DNA from: Chrysogorgia sp. JL179-B06
Lineage: Eukaryota; Cnidaria; Anthozoa; Scleralcyonacea; Chrysogorgiidae
Direction of reading: 5' to 3'
Assembly: GCA_035772405.1 (NCBI GenBank)
Contig: JAYKKM010000498.1
Span: forward strand, 430,001 to 494,000
Length of the DNA: 64,000 bases
Both the position numbers and the translations under genes were made by a program. The stretch's first letter is position 1. The number at the start of each line of letters is the position of its first letter. The notes beneath the pieces are model-generated. The model was not told the DNA's origin. It was given only the letters and a program-made list of their open reading frames with translations, and ran no database searches. This document shows, in pieces, positions 33,641-45,225 of the stretch.

Positions 33641-34051
33641 CTGCAATTACTGAATATTTTGGTATTCACAAGACAACCTATACCCCTTCATCATTCTTCA
33701 GTTGGGATCTTGGGGAACGAGCCTGATAAACGGACAGATGACATACTCTCCTGCGATCAATTCTTCATCATCATTGCCCTTACTGGCGTACTTATCTCTC
33801 CATGGCATCAGGTCTGGCGTTTTTACGTGTTTAGCCCAAATTAATGCCTAGCGGGCATCTTGTAACAATATCAATGGCCATTTTGACTACGATTTTTATC
33901 GCCGAGTTACATACCTGTATATGGTTTAGACATAGTGTCACGTAATTGCAGATAGTAAATACAGCTATGATCATAGCTGTGTCAGATTGCTGGTTCTAAC
34001 AGATGGTTACAGCGCTTGCATTTTATGTGCGCAGTTTTGGGCTGTTGGCGT

Positions 34052-34375
34052 GCCATCACAACTAACACATAACGTTGTGACAACATTGTGGGAAGGTTCT
34101 AGTTAGGTTAGACCTAACCTTCACACAACGTTCACGGGACGTTTGTCGCTTGGATATCGTATCATAACGTTGTGTGGACGTTGTAACGACGTTCACAATC
34201 CAACGTTGTGTGACCGTGTTGGTATAACGTTGTCAGAACGTTGTAACGACATCATAACCGAACGTTGTGTGAACTTGTTGAAATAACGTTGTCAGGACGT
34301 CGTATCGACGTCGTATCGACGTCACAAACTAACGTTATATTCAGGTGCTGACAACATGTTCTCAGAACGTTTATA
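34052..34375. repeat. AACGTT-rich palindromic repeat element, copy 1
   Basis: About a dozen AACGTT/ACGTTGT words in 320 bp, spaced about 15-35 bp. The left end reads CTAACACATAACGTTGTGAC, then GGAAGGTT and GTTAGGTTAGACCTAACC. The same end sequence occurs inverted at 45497 (CTAACACACAACGTTGTCAC read on the minus strand), so this is a mobile family with a defined terminus, not a simple satellite. Confidence 0.6.
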
Positions 34376-34778
34376 TAAGAATGTCGTACCAGTTATATAT
34401 CTGCGTATATATATACAAGGCAGCTAACTGAACACATCGACGTTATATCAATGTCAGAAATATATGAATAGCGTCTTCATGTTTAACGACAATGCCAATA
34501 TATGTATAGCTTTATCCACCGCTGTGTATTAAACATAAGAAATAGATGTTTATTCAACGTCGAATTATGCTTGCATTAGCGTCACAACAATTTCAGCAAA
34601 AGATCTTATGCATGGCTAAGAAGTGTTGTTTAAAATGTGGTAATAACTAGCAATTATTTGTTACCGCGATAAATTCTCATTTCATAAATTTCACACTGTC
34701 GAAGGATCAATCTTATGAATTTTTAACCAATTGGGCGAGGCTGACGCTGATCTTAATTTAGCTACAAACGAGCAGGAC

Positions 34779-34836
34779 TGTCTTCGCAGAGGTCCGTGTC
34801 CGCTTTAGCCAATCAGAAAACGCCAAATTTTGATCC
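34779..34836 (+). repeat. Short repeat pair, copy 1
   Basis: TCTTCGCAGAGGTCCG, then CCAATCA and AATTTTGATCC. It matches 44729-44785 in the same order. Unclassified. Confidence 0.45.
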
Positions 34837-35125
34837 AGTACAACTGTTAAGCTATGCTTAATCAAACATATCGAGCGATCGAGCAAATGAAGGCAAACGT
34901 CAACAACTATAGGTACAAGTAAAGCTTTTTCTGATGGTTGTAACAATATATTTCACAAAGGAGGACCACATTTTTGGGTTAATAAGGATATTGCTGTATT
35001 ATATATTCAATGAAGAGACTTGGCCTGAGGAACAATAATTCTGTTGATCTGTTCTTCAAATAATTAAATACCAGGACTACTAGTGATAAATCTTATGATT
35101 ACTGATCAAGAAACAAGGACTACCC

Positions 35126-35290
35126 AGCTAACATATTCACGTTGTAACAACGTTGTAAGAACGTTGGACTTACGTTGTGTTTAATGTTGTGATAACGTTA
35201 TTTTGTAGACAGCAGAAAACGTTGTAACGACGTTGTGACAACGTCATGAGAAAAACGTTGTGTAAATGTTAGATTTGAACGAAGATCTAC
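35126..35290. repeat. AACGTT-rich palindromic repeat element, copy 2
   Basis: It starts CCAGCTAACATATTCACGTTG and holds ACGTTGTAACAACGTTGT-type words to about 35270. Same family as 34052-34375, but a shorter copy. Confidence 0.5.
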
Positions 35291-36039
35291 ACTTAATATT
35301 CTGACGTTACCACAACCTTATCACAGCCTGAATTTACGCCGGTTTCCCAGTAGGTAACATTTTCCGCGTGGGAATGAAGTTTACGTTAGAAAAGACAGAG
35401 AATTATGCGCGCAAAATTGTAGTGGAAAGCTGGCTTAGAGATTGATTGAAACGCGCTTTCATCTAGCGCTATTGAAAACTATTAGTTTGAAACCATCTAC
35501 AGAATTCGAACATGTTTTCCATGCTGCTACAAATGCCACAAATGTTACCGAATTAAAAACCTTTCCAGCAGACAATTTCAAACATGTACAATAAACAATT
35601 AAAACTATCTCCGAAAACATCTTATAAACCAATATTTAGGTTATAAAGAATAACAGACAGACGAGAAACATGTCTCGTTTTTCTTGTATACTTATACTTG
35701 TATATTATACTTGTAAAATCCAATATTTGGATATTGGGTTTTACAAGATGTTTTTCGGAGTTTGTTTTTTCTTTATGTTACTGAATTAATTTGGAATACT
35801 GAGTCGGGAACAGTATCTATAGTTGTAACTTAAATATTTGTTTCGTTTTTACTTTCATGGCATCGCCATAGGACAGATAAAAATAATGATTTCAAAATAC
35901 TATCAATACATAAAATTACAAGTATACCTGTACAAGGATAACTAAATTTAAAAAAATGCAATACAAATATAATAATCATTGTAATAATTAATAAATAATA
36001 ATATAAATAATATAAAATAATTGTAATAGAAAATGGCCG

Positions 36040-36172
36040 CCCATGTTTATATAGCCTGATGCAAATTTGAATATACTTATGTCATATTTGAAAGTACTTA
36101 TGTAAACCCTCACCTGCAGCCTATTCTCCCAAATTCTCGACTTTGCATTAGGTTATATAAACACGGGGCTTC
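36040..36172. repeat. Small MITE with 25-bp inverted ends
   Basis: CCCATGTTTATATAGCCTGA at the left and TTGCATTAGGTTATATAAAC followed by ACGGGG at the right are inverted copies. A partial relative is at 39664-39770. Confidence 0.55.
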
Positions 36173-36668
36173 TTTTTTCTATTTATTTTATAAAATAATA
36201 CTGGGGCAAGCAAAGGGCCTACTGGGGTAAATGCCCCAGTAGTTATAACGTTAAAAATTCCCTGTTGTTCTTCCACCAAGTCGTATGTTATTCCACTGCA
36301 TTGTTTTCTTCAGTATTTGTATCAGGTTTCTAAAAACACATAAATGTTTAGAATAATCTCAAATTATTGCTGTTGGAATTGCTGTAATTTAGTATACAGG
36401 AAGAAGGTCATCATTAAACCATGAGGATGCAAATTTTAGGCCTTCATTTAACATAATTTCAATGTCTTGAGGTAATTTTGCAGAATAGCATGGTTAGCAA
36501 ACTCCTAAAGATGATGCTTTTAATATAGCACTTAAAGGTCTAGCACATCATGTGGTGGTTCAAGCGATCTTGGAAAGAGTTAGAGGAAAGCACAACCAAA
36601 CCAACCGACATGCAAGCGGGTTATTATATAGACATATCTGTGTAACAAATAAATAAAATAAACTTTAC

Positions 36669-39600
36669 CCGGTATCTGGAACCGCCAGGTTTGTTTGGGG
36701 CATGCTTCAGGCATTCAGATATATGCCCTTCTACATCAAGCTCAGTGGCCTTCCTGTGACTCCTCAATGTTGAAAAGGTACTGTTACTCACCATACTCCA
36801 CCCCGACTGATGTTATGTGCAAAAAGGTGAAATAGTAGATGGGCGAGGGATTATAGGGTACACATATTTAAAATATATAAAAAAGTACAAGCTCGTACCC
36901 AGTTTTTTCACCTGCCTCGCTGGTGAAAAGCCTGGGTACGAGGTTGAAAAAGCACAAAAATAACCAATTTTGGATCAAAGTAAATAATAGGTACAAATTT
37001 TATTTTAGTTTCACAAAAACAGGGTCGGTCGGATCCATGCCCCGAACAATTAAATTGGTGTGGCCTAATAATAAACAAATATACTGCAACAGCGAGTAGC
37101 CATTTACTATGGGTCAGTAATTGGTATTATTGTAAGGAAGTGCTGCCTCACACACAATAAACAATATCAGGGTAATATGCAGTTGTATTGTCATCTTTCA
37201 TGCACATGACCAAGCAAATTAAATACTAAGGGAAATCCTCAGTCCTTAAATCTTTCCTTAATCCTATATAATTACTGTAATACAGTATTCAGTTATTTTG
37301 GGTCTTGCCTGGGCAGACTACCTTTATATTTATTATCAACGCTGGGAAGTCTAAAATGCAATCTGTGATAAGTTTTAGTTATATGGACTGTACTGATGGT
37401 ATTACTATTATACTTACTTTGATTGTCTGGCTCTCTCAACTGACCAGACAAATCCTGAAGCATTCTTGTAAAGGACTCTTGTTGCAGAGGTGGCTCAGGA
37501 AATAGATCTTAAAATTTTAAGATAGCAACAAATCCTAAAATCCTAGAGTCCTGGACAGGTCTCGAACCTGTATATCGCGTACAGTCACAATACATCACTA
37601 ATGCACTAGATGTTTCCTTATACTGTATACAGTAATGCAGTGAATGTGGGAACTTGGAGTAGACAGACAATGTACAGTATGGGTGGTCATCAATCTCAAA
37701 TCCTCATAAATTGGAACTCGTCCAACAGTCATCAACAGATCAAGGCTGTTCTCAAGCATTTTATCAGCTTTGCAATAAATTATGATCATGAGACACTTAC
37801 CCTGGTCATTTTGATAATCAGGTGGATGACCATGCAGGGCTCTTAATGACTCACCAACGATTTCTGCGCTTTTGAACCCATTTATGGTGACTGCCGAAGA
37901 ATTAGTAGGGACAGAATGCTGCCCAGGGTAAATTTGACCTTGAAATATATAAAAAAAACAAACTTATGACAACTATATATATAATGTACCCTGCTGTATT
38001 TACTGTAGCTTGCTGGTAAACGTTTCACAAATCACAATACATACATGTACTGTTAGAACCAGAAGTTGTCCTTGGTATTGGAAATTCTGGATCAACTGGG
38101 AGAGACATACCATTGGGAACAACTGGAGAAACTGGGAGAGACAGACCATTGGGAACGGGGTGTTTCCTTCTAGCTTTACAAGACTTTGTTAAAGCAGAGG
38201 GAGGAGTTTGTTTCTGCTGTTTATGCATAATTTGTGTTGATCTTGGACAGGTATTTAAAATCTGCAAATCTTCACCATCACATTAAGAAAAGAACAAACA
38301 ACATTTTAAGTGATTTAAAACTTATTCATTCTAGAGTTGTTGGGGCTCTTTCCTCTACTCAATAAAATTCTAAACACTTGCCTAAGGCAGTAATGCTTAA
38401 CCGAAGACCAGCCAATGCTTTTTCCAGATGAATAAAATCATCTGGCATTGGTCAGAATAAAACTTTGAGCACTTGACCTGGAGGTAAAAGTGGAAAAGGG
38501 ACCTAGTGGTGTTACCAGTGTTTTTCACTGTTCAAAGGGGTTAAGTACCCTATAAATATTAATATATTATTAGACAAGGGGAAATTTATCAAAACATAAA
38601 TGCGGCTGCAATTTTAAAACATAATAAATTTATTTAATTTAGATTACCAATGTTTAACCCATTCCTGCTTGCACTGGACAAAAACAAACCCTTTTTATTT
38701 ACATTTTATTGCTAATGCTAGATGTACCATTTAATCCACAACCAGCTTAGGCATTGTGATACAGATAAGGTCTGCAATGACACATTCAGATATGAAATCA
38801 AAATAACTCCTCCATCTTTGTTTAAAGTTACTGTACCTTCATTTTCTGCGTAATTTATGTTATTTCTTGCCCTTTTATTTTGTGGTTCACTTTCAGAGTC
38901 AGACGATTCAACATTTGAGGTTTCCTCAGCTATCTTTAAACGCTTAAGTGCCTTCTCATAGGTATCTGCAAATAAATAAGGAAAATTTTTAAATCTTTGT
39001 GCATATAAAATAATGAATTTAATTGTCCAACGGTAAAAACCCGCATGTAAGAACCTACATTTTCCAGGTCAGCATGAATAGGCTCTTATATATTTGATGC
39101 ATAAGAAGAAAGCAGGCTGTTTAGGTTCTTATAAGACTGTGGTATGGGTCATGAGTTTGCAGATACAAACATATAACATTATATTATACATTAGTATAAT
39201 ATATTTTGACTTTTATTTATATTCAGTTTATACCTGATTTAGTGCTATTTAGCTAGATTAGCTTTGCTATTCCAAATAGCCAGTGCTAATTAGTGATTTG
39301 TTTCAATGTATATAATTTATAAATACCCGGTAATTGGCACAAATAAATATACTAACTGCAACTGACCTCCCAAATAAGAACCTATTTTAAATTCCAGGCT
39401 GAAATTTAAAATGGGTGTCTAAATGCCAAATTTCAGGCTGCAGGTTCTTAATCCACTAGGTTCGTATAATGCAGGTTTTGAATGTACTACAAATGTGATA
39501 CTGAAATGACAGTTACACTATTAAGCCAAGTGTTAAGCACTTTATTCTGGATAACACCAGGCAATTTTATCCAGCAGAGGGAGGTACCTTTCCAGTATTG

Positions 39601-40114
39601 GCCTGTTTATGTTCAAAAGGTTTAAACAAGTTAGAAATTAAATATCTAAGAAATAGAAGATGGCCCATGTTTATATAACCTAATGCAAACATGGGACTGA
39701 GTTTGGGAGAATTTAAAACTTTATGTGAACCTGGGCTGCAGGCGAGGGTTTACATATGTACTTTCAAATTCAACCAAATATTTGGAAAAGGATGTAATAA
39801 AAAAAAAATGAAAATGTTATACCTGCATAGCAGAAAACTCTTATTTTATGTGTTGTCCAACGTTGTTTATCTGGCAATTCCCTGTTCTGTACACGACAAA
39901 CGAGATTGTTTCGTGGCCAATAACAATACAATGCCTATGATAGAATTAAAAAAGGTAAAGTTCATGTTTTAAATTGAAAGCACACTGATTTGCACTGGAT
40001 TGTCAAAATTCATAAAGCAAAAATACTTACCCCATCTCGTGATTCAACCCAGGACTCTGGTACAACTTCAACTGTATTTTCTTTGGTAAACTCCACAATG
40101 GCAAATTGGAGCAT
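36669..40114 (-). CDS. Multi-exon gene resembling DUF4806-type proteins
   Basis: Exon 40114-40031 (ATG) encodes MLQFAIVEFTKENTVEVVPE and SWVESRDG and ends at GGG|GTAAGT. Four later exons join in constant phase with AG/GT borders: 38965-38837 (TYEKALKRLKIAEETSNVES), 38269-38051 (basic and Pro-rich), 37938-37801 (GQIYPGQHSVPTNSSAV) and 37507-37418 (FTRMLQDLSGQLREPD). A further candidate, 36780-36669 (LRSHRKATELDVEGHISECL), does not keep phase directly. The first exon and the TYEKA block match my memory of the N-terminal half of DUF4806 proteins ('FAIVEF...VVP.SW', 'TYE.A..KL..AEETS'). The exon that normally lies between them (a Trp-Pro-Pro block) and the DUF4806 domain itself were not found. 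MITEs have entered the introns. Function unknown. Confidence 0.5.
36892..36942. repeat. Hairpin repeat
   Basis: CTCGTACCCAG, TTTTTTCACC, a 9-base loop, GGTGAAAAG and CCTGGGTACGAG form an almost perfect stem-loop, probably one end or the whole of a small fold-back element. Confidence 0.5.
37545..37618 (-). other. tRNA-like (SINE-type) segment
   Basis: The minus strand has a perfect T-arm (ACAGG TTCGAGA CCTGT, a B-box) and, about 45 bases upstream, TAGTGCATTAGTGATG, a weak A-box. Anticodon and acceptor stems do not close, so this is a tRNA-derived SINE head or pseudogene, not a working tRNA. Confidence 0.3.
39029..39487. mobile_element. Diverged relative of the 32.1-kb TA-type MITE
   Basis: The left end GGTAAAAACCCGCATGTAAG and AACCTA match the 32067 end. 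The right end AGGTTCGTATAATGCAGGTT has the inverted pattern. Outer borders are approximate. Confidence 0.5.
39664..39770. repeat. Partial copy of the 36.0-kb small MITE
   Basis: GCCCATGTTTATATAACCTA, then ATGCAAA, and further on GGCGAGGGTTTACATATGTA, which matches the interior of 36040-36172 in reverse orientation. Confidence 0.45.
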
Positions 40115-40254
40115 CTAAAATTGGAGCATCTAAAATTAGACCAAAAGTTAATATATTATAAAAATAAAACATGGTGTTCTATCTAAACATACAGGTACTG
40201 TAATACAAAAAGATTAACATTTCTAAATAATTAATATTTATAAAATTCTGGGCA

Positions 40255-42187
40255 TCAAAACTCATGTAAAATTGCCAAGAAGACAAGACAGTCATGTTCA
40301 AGTTCAATGACAATAGCTTGCTTTGTTAAGGTACTCTCAGACAACAATTTTATGTGGGCATTCCTCCCAGAAACTTTATGAACTCCAATTGTTCGAGAGT
40401 CACAAGGTGAAACAAACATAGATTCAGAGTGTGCAAAAATTCTACAGGAATACATTGCTTTCCCACGTTCATCAACTTCATTTGTCTGGCTGATTACCAT
40501 ACAACATGAACTGTTGTTCAGTATATAACCATTGTTTGGTTTTTTTGTGGATATACATGAATTGGTTACTGGCTGAGCATCATTATTTAGTGATTCACTT
40601 GGTCGCTTCGCTATCTGGACAATAGGACTTTTTCCAGAGCGTACAAAACGCTTCAACTTTTGCAAGTAATTTTCAAATGGAAATCCACTAAACTTATCCA
40701 GCGAACCATATTCTGCAACATCTTTAGCCAAATGGATAAGGCTATGTACATTATATACTATAAATTCTTCACCGTAAAGATTACCAGCCTTTTCTACAAA
40801 GTATTTGATGAGTTCACTGGCATAATTCAGATGAATCTGTGCAAGTTTAGGACATGACAATATCGAACTTGCAACACTTAGAGTCATAAAATGCTCAAAC
40901 AAATCATTGGGTAAGGTTCCTTTTTACACAAGCTTTCCAGTATACAGAAGGAATTGCCGGAATTCGGTTGCTTTCCACCTGTCTACCTCCGACAGACTTT
41001 GTGGTTTGCGGGCAAAGCTGCGAGGAATAAATTATTTTAGGTTGACCAATTTTGAACTGATCTCTTCCACCTGACGTGCTGAAATTCTTACTTCTTTCTT
41101 TCCCCTAATCCAGGCAAGAATTAACTTTTTCATTACCCCAAGGCACAACTGATGCATGTAATCAATTGGAAATGTTTTTACCATGTCTATCCCAAGGTCA
41201 CAGAAAGGCGATTCACCATGGGGTGTTCTTCATTTGACTGGTTTCGAAAGGATGCATATGTACGAAGCGGGATATCCTGCGTATCAGGATAAGTCATACG
41301 CCCTATCCAACCTGCCACGTTGAGAGCATTTGTCACAACCATAATACCCTGAATATAAATTTGTAGCCTTAATCATAGCCTTTGCTGGGGCATCGCAAAC
41401 AATGCACCGCACTGTTACTTTGATAACTTTATTGCCATCTTTCAAACCATGCTTCACTATTGTATTTGTCTCTCACAGCATCATGTAAGAATTCTAAATT
41501 TTCTGGCTTTGTGTGTCCATATGTGAGTGTAACAGGAAATATTTTGACTGGGGTCAAGTTCATTATACCACACAGGACAGGCCATAAACTACTACGAGAA
41601 CTTTTAAACAAAGGAATGCCATCAATGTTTATGCTTATTTCCAAATGGTCAACATTTGCCCTTGTATCTTGTGGATAGGACCGAAAATTTTGCAAGAGTA
41701 CATCACCCAATGGAAAATGAAGATATTCCATACCTGATTTACTCTCAATATTAATTACCCTGGTTGAACCTAACAAGGATCTGGCAGTTGCCGGCAAAGT
41801 AGGATGACCAGATTGCTTAAGTAGCTTTAAAAGACTGTCAATTGCATTATGTTTTACTTGAAACTGATTAATCCAATTAACTAGGCCATCCTCTAAACTT
41901 ACATCATCTGATTCAGAATCTGATAATAGACAAACATCTTCATGGTCAGAATTTGAACTACATTCATTGTTGTCACATGTTGGAACACTGTGGTCAGAAA
42001 ACTCAGCATGGATATTGACTGAACTGATGGGAAACTTGTCAGCATCAAATCCATGCTCATGATGACTTGATTCTGGTTGAATCATAAATTCGACTGGTGG
42101 TGAAGTTTGTTTGCCATGGTTTCTTAGTGAACGACAAGCTGATATCCATTTCCTTTTATAATTTTTCCTATATGCATTGGATGCCAT
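40255..42187 (-). pseudogene. EnSpm/CACTA-type transposase gene
   Basis: The first frame (42187-41429, 252 codons) has an acidic Ser-rich head, then HNAIDSLLKLLKQSGHPTLP, SLLGSTRVINIESKSGMEYL, LEISINIDGIPLFKSSRSSL (catalytic-region Asp) and WPVLCGIMNLTPVKIFPVTL. After a shift at about 41430 the next frame gives RCIVCDAPAKAMIKATNLYS and CDKCSQRGR. Another shift occurs, then ESPFCDLGIDMVKTFPIDYM and HQLCLGVMKKLILAW. The last frame (40902-40255) holds FEHFMTLSVASSIL, IVYNVHSLIHLAKDVAEYGS and FPFENYLQKLKRFVRSGKS. This order is that of the animal EnSpm transposases I know. At least three frame breaks make the copy inactive. CACT.. termini were searched for but not found with certainty. Confidence 0.7.
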
Positions 42188-42403
42188 GTTCTGTAATTAT
42201 GAAATGGGATTATTTTTATTGAATGAGATTATCAACCAATAATTTCATCAAAACTATGCCATTCAAAATTATACTGATACTGTAAGAAGTAGTAGCCGAA
42301 TTTAAACAAATAATTTCCCAACGCAACCAGGTGATAAATCAGACAAGTTTGACGCTACTCTGGCTTTAAAAAGTTTTTTGAACGTAACTTAACAGTTACT
42401 GTC

Positions 42404-42452
42404 CATGACCCAACATTTCGACACTCCAGTCTAGTGTCGTCATCAGGGGTGA
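42404..42452 (-). ncRNA. Hammerhead ribozyme-like motif, left arm
   Basis: The minus strand reads CTGATGA (42446-42440), a stem ACACT...AGTGT closed by a 7-base loop, then GAAA (42419-42416), then TGTTGGGTC. The conserved CUGANGA and GAAA boxes are in the right order. Stem III is minimal, as in Penelope-type hammerheads. Stem I pairing is weak in this copy. Confidence 0.55.
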
Positions 42453-42650
42453 TCGTTGTAAATTTAGGGTACCTATTTATACCCTCATAGAACCGATGAT
42501 GACGTTTTGTAATCTATTAACGAGATGCAAATAAGCTTCTGGTAATAAACCACCGTCATCGCAATTCAATGGGGCGTGGGCACTATTGATATGCCAAGCC
42601 TCGGAACTATATGGTATGACTTGAGCTCTCAAAAACCAAGTTCTAGGAAC

Positions 42651-42797
42651 GGACTTCATCGTTATTCCATTCCATGCAATGACTATGATCAGGAGTACAT
42701 CGGTCAGACTAAACGTCAGTTTCGTACGAGTTTGAAAGAACACCAACAGGCTGTTTTCTTTTCAAAAAAGGAAAATTCTGCTTTGTCGGAACACACG
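42651..42797 (+). pseudogene. GIY-YIG endonuclease fragment of the Penelope-like element
   Basis: The plus frame encodes RYSIPCNDYDQEYIGQTKRQ, then TSLKEHQQAV and KKENSALSEHT. This is the GIY-YIG core (the first strand degenerate, HRY for GIY; YIG and the following Arg/Lys-Glu-His pattern kept). It is the C-terminal domain of Penelope-like proteins; the RT part is missing upstream, where the left arm begins. Confidence 0.65.
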
Positions 42798-43614
42798 CGC
42801 GTAACTATAGTCTCCTTCGCAGCCGTCAGTTCGAGTTCGTTCTCACTCCCCTCAACTACCGGCTGCTTACCCGAGCAGCAAATTCCTTTCCAATTGTTGA
42901 CCAATCAGAGTCAGACTTCCAATATCTGGAAACCTGACGTTCGACCTTGAGCTGACCGTTTGAAAACTATAGTCGATGTTGCTAGGCAGACATGGCCATA
43001 CATCCCCGTATTAAATATTTATTATCCGCTAGATACATGTCGCCGACGCTTGTAGCTTTTTTAAAGCTTTTCACACAGATTTATTTACCCGACCAGCAAG
43101 AACATATATTCGTAATACAATTCTTCGTAAACTTTGTAAAGCTCTAAGCTACAGTATAGCAAGCGAAATATTAGCTTTCAAGTAAACATGCAGTCGATTA
43201 AGACACTAAACACCTTTTGTTTACAATCTTAAATTTCTCTTAACGCTCTCTGACATTCACGCTTATTTGTTTTGTTTGCATAGGCCACAGCAAAACAATA
43301 TTCTTCGTAAATTTCGTGAAGTTCTAGGCTAAACTTTTCAAAATATAAGCTTTATTTAGCAATACTATGCATCCAGAACGGCTTTATTTAGCACGACAAT
43401 GGTGTAATTTCATTGGTCCATGCACAAAGTGAACGGAATGTAGCTCTCGGGTAAGCAGACGTTAGTACATAGCTTGGCATATCAATAGCACCCTGCATGC
43501 CCCATTGAATCCCAATGACAGTGGTTTATTACCAGAGGCTTATTAGCATCTTGTTAATAGATAACGTCATCATCGGTTCTATGAGGGTATAAATAGGGAC
43601 CCTAACTTTACAAC

Positions 43615-43668
43615 GATCACCCCTGACGAAGACACTAAACTGGAGTGTCGAAACATTGGGTCGTGGAC
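43615..43668 (+). ncRNA. Hammerhead ribozyme-like motif, right arm
   Basis: CTGACGA at 43623-43629, stem GACACT / AGTGTC with loop AAACTGG, GAAAC at 43650-43654, then ATTGGGTC with the expected cleavage triplet GTC. It agrees in sequence with the left arm, with compensated or loop differences. Confidence 0.55.
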
Positions 43669-43945
43669 ATTAACTTTTAAGTTATGTTCTAAAAACTTTT
43701 TAAAGCCAGAGTAGTGTCAAACTATGTTTAAACTGTTGCTATTCAAATATACTAACAACTTAAATTTACTTGTATTTTAGACTAAACAATGGGCAACTTG
43801 AAACTACGATTTCAGGTTGCCCTCAAGAGATTTAGGTTGCCCAACTCAATGTAAATTAGCGAAGTATTTTGTTTATAACTTAATTTGCATCGACTTCGAC
43901 TAATGAAAAGTTTGATCCGGACCTAACCCTGGGCCAAAGTCGTAA

Positions 43946-44142
43946 GTACTTCATCTTGCAGTGATATAGCGAACTCATACCACTAAACATACCACTAGAC
44001 AGGAGATTAAGGATAGAAAACTCATTAGGCAGTGGTTTAGGATCTAAGTTGTTTTGGGATTAGCGGTTATTTTAAGTGACAAAATTCCCCTTAATCTCTT
44101 GTTTAGTGGTATGGGTTCGGTATATCCTGCAAGATGAAGTAC
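43946..44142. repeat. 197-bp fold-back MITE
   Basis: GTACTTCATCTTGCAGTGAT with ACCACTAAAC at the left, and GTTTAGTGGTATGGGTTCGG with CCTGCAAGATGAAGTAC at the right, are inverted arms of about 55 bp. Non-coding. Confidence 0.65.
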
Positions 44143-44728
44143 ATACCACCAAAGTAGCACTGACTGCTGAGTCACTGACTACACTAAGAATATACTAAAT
44201 AAATAAAAGCAATTATGACACTGTAGAAATTTGAAAAATAGGGAGGGAAGTGGTAGCAAAAACAAAAACTCGCTAGTTCGCTTGCAACGAAAGTTCTTCG
44301 ATCATCACAGACAGCTAAAATCTTTCTATGTTTAAAGTGGTACATGAAATCACATGAAATTGGGTTGCCTGAAGGGCTACCAAGTGCCAAATTTTAGTTG
44401 CCCAAGTAAACAATCGGACAGCCGCTAATTTCGAACACTGTATTTATATTCAACTAATGGCATCGATGTTTATACATGTATACCATGGCATAACTAATAA
44501 TAAGCATATACATGTTACAACTCACCTTTAGATCAATCAAAATATCGAAGAACGAGGTAAAATTAGTTCGATTTAACAGCTATAAAACACAATCCTCTCC
44601 AACGCACGAACAACGTGCCAACAATGTTTGGATCCTCTGCGCATACTCAGAAGAGTTAAGTACCAGGCTTCCCGAGTTCTTTTGTGACGTCTTGCGGCCA
44701 AATTTAGAAACACAGTCATTCACGCTAT

Positions 44729-44785
44729 GTCTTCGCAGAGGTCCGACCATTTTTCGACCAATCATAATTCACGAATTTTGATCCG
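44729..44785 (+). repeat. Short repeat pair, copy 2
   Basis: GTCTTCGCAGAGGTCCG, CCAATCA, AATTTTGATCC; matches 34779-34836. Confidence 0.45.
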
Positions 44786-45225
44786 CTGAGGCAAGATGAA
44801 GTCTCCCTAAGAGCGGCTGCGAGGGAGACTAAGCAAGATGAGGCTTTATTTAATTCCACTTGTTTCACGAAGGCCCCCATATATCAATAAACTTTAACGG
44901 AATAACTACGATACGGCGCGAAAGGCAATCGAGAAGTATCGTAAAGATTTTGTGCCAAGTAAGAGAATGCTCGCGAGCTATTTGACCCAATAAAAGAACG
45001 TCAACATGCCAACTCGAGCTCCTTGGCTGTTGACGAACTTATATTATATACAAATACTATGAAAATATTGTTGAATTTCAGTAGCTACTTGCACTGCAGA
45101 AAAAAGCGAAGGCTCTTCGTCAATTCATGTTGATCAGCGTATAAGCCTGCATTAGAAATTTCGGGCTGCGAGCAGGCTAGGTATTGTATTCCGATTAGGA
45201 TATTTAATTTCAAGATTGCATGTTT

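Larger units (their letters stand above)
42346..43723. mobile_element. Penelope-like element remnant with inverted arms
   Basis: Two arms of about 252 bp, 42346-42599 and 43472-43723, are inverted copies of each other (for example AGTTTGACGCTACTCTGGC at one end and GCCAGAGTAGTGTCAAACT at the other). Between them lies a GIY-YIG endonuclease fragment reading rightwards, then unrelated AT-rich sequence. Each arm contains a hammerhead-type core. Penelope-like elements are known for GIY-YIG domains and for terminal repeats carrying hammerhead motifs. No RT remains. Confidence 0.7.

Noticed and set aside
34052..35290. AACGTT arrays considered as a CRISPR array
   Set aside because: Units are irregular and palindromic, spacing varies and there are no unique spacers; the context is eukaryotic.
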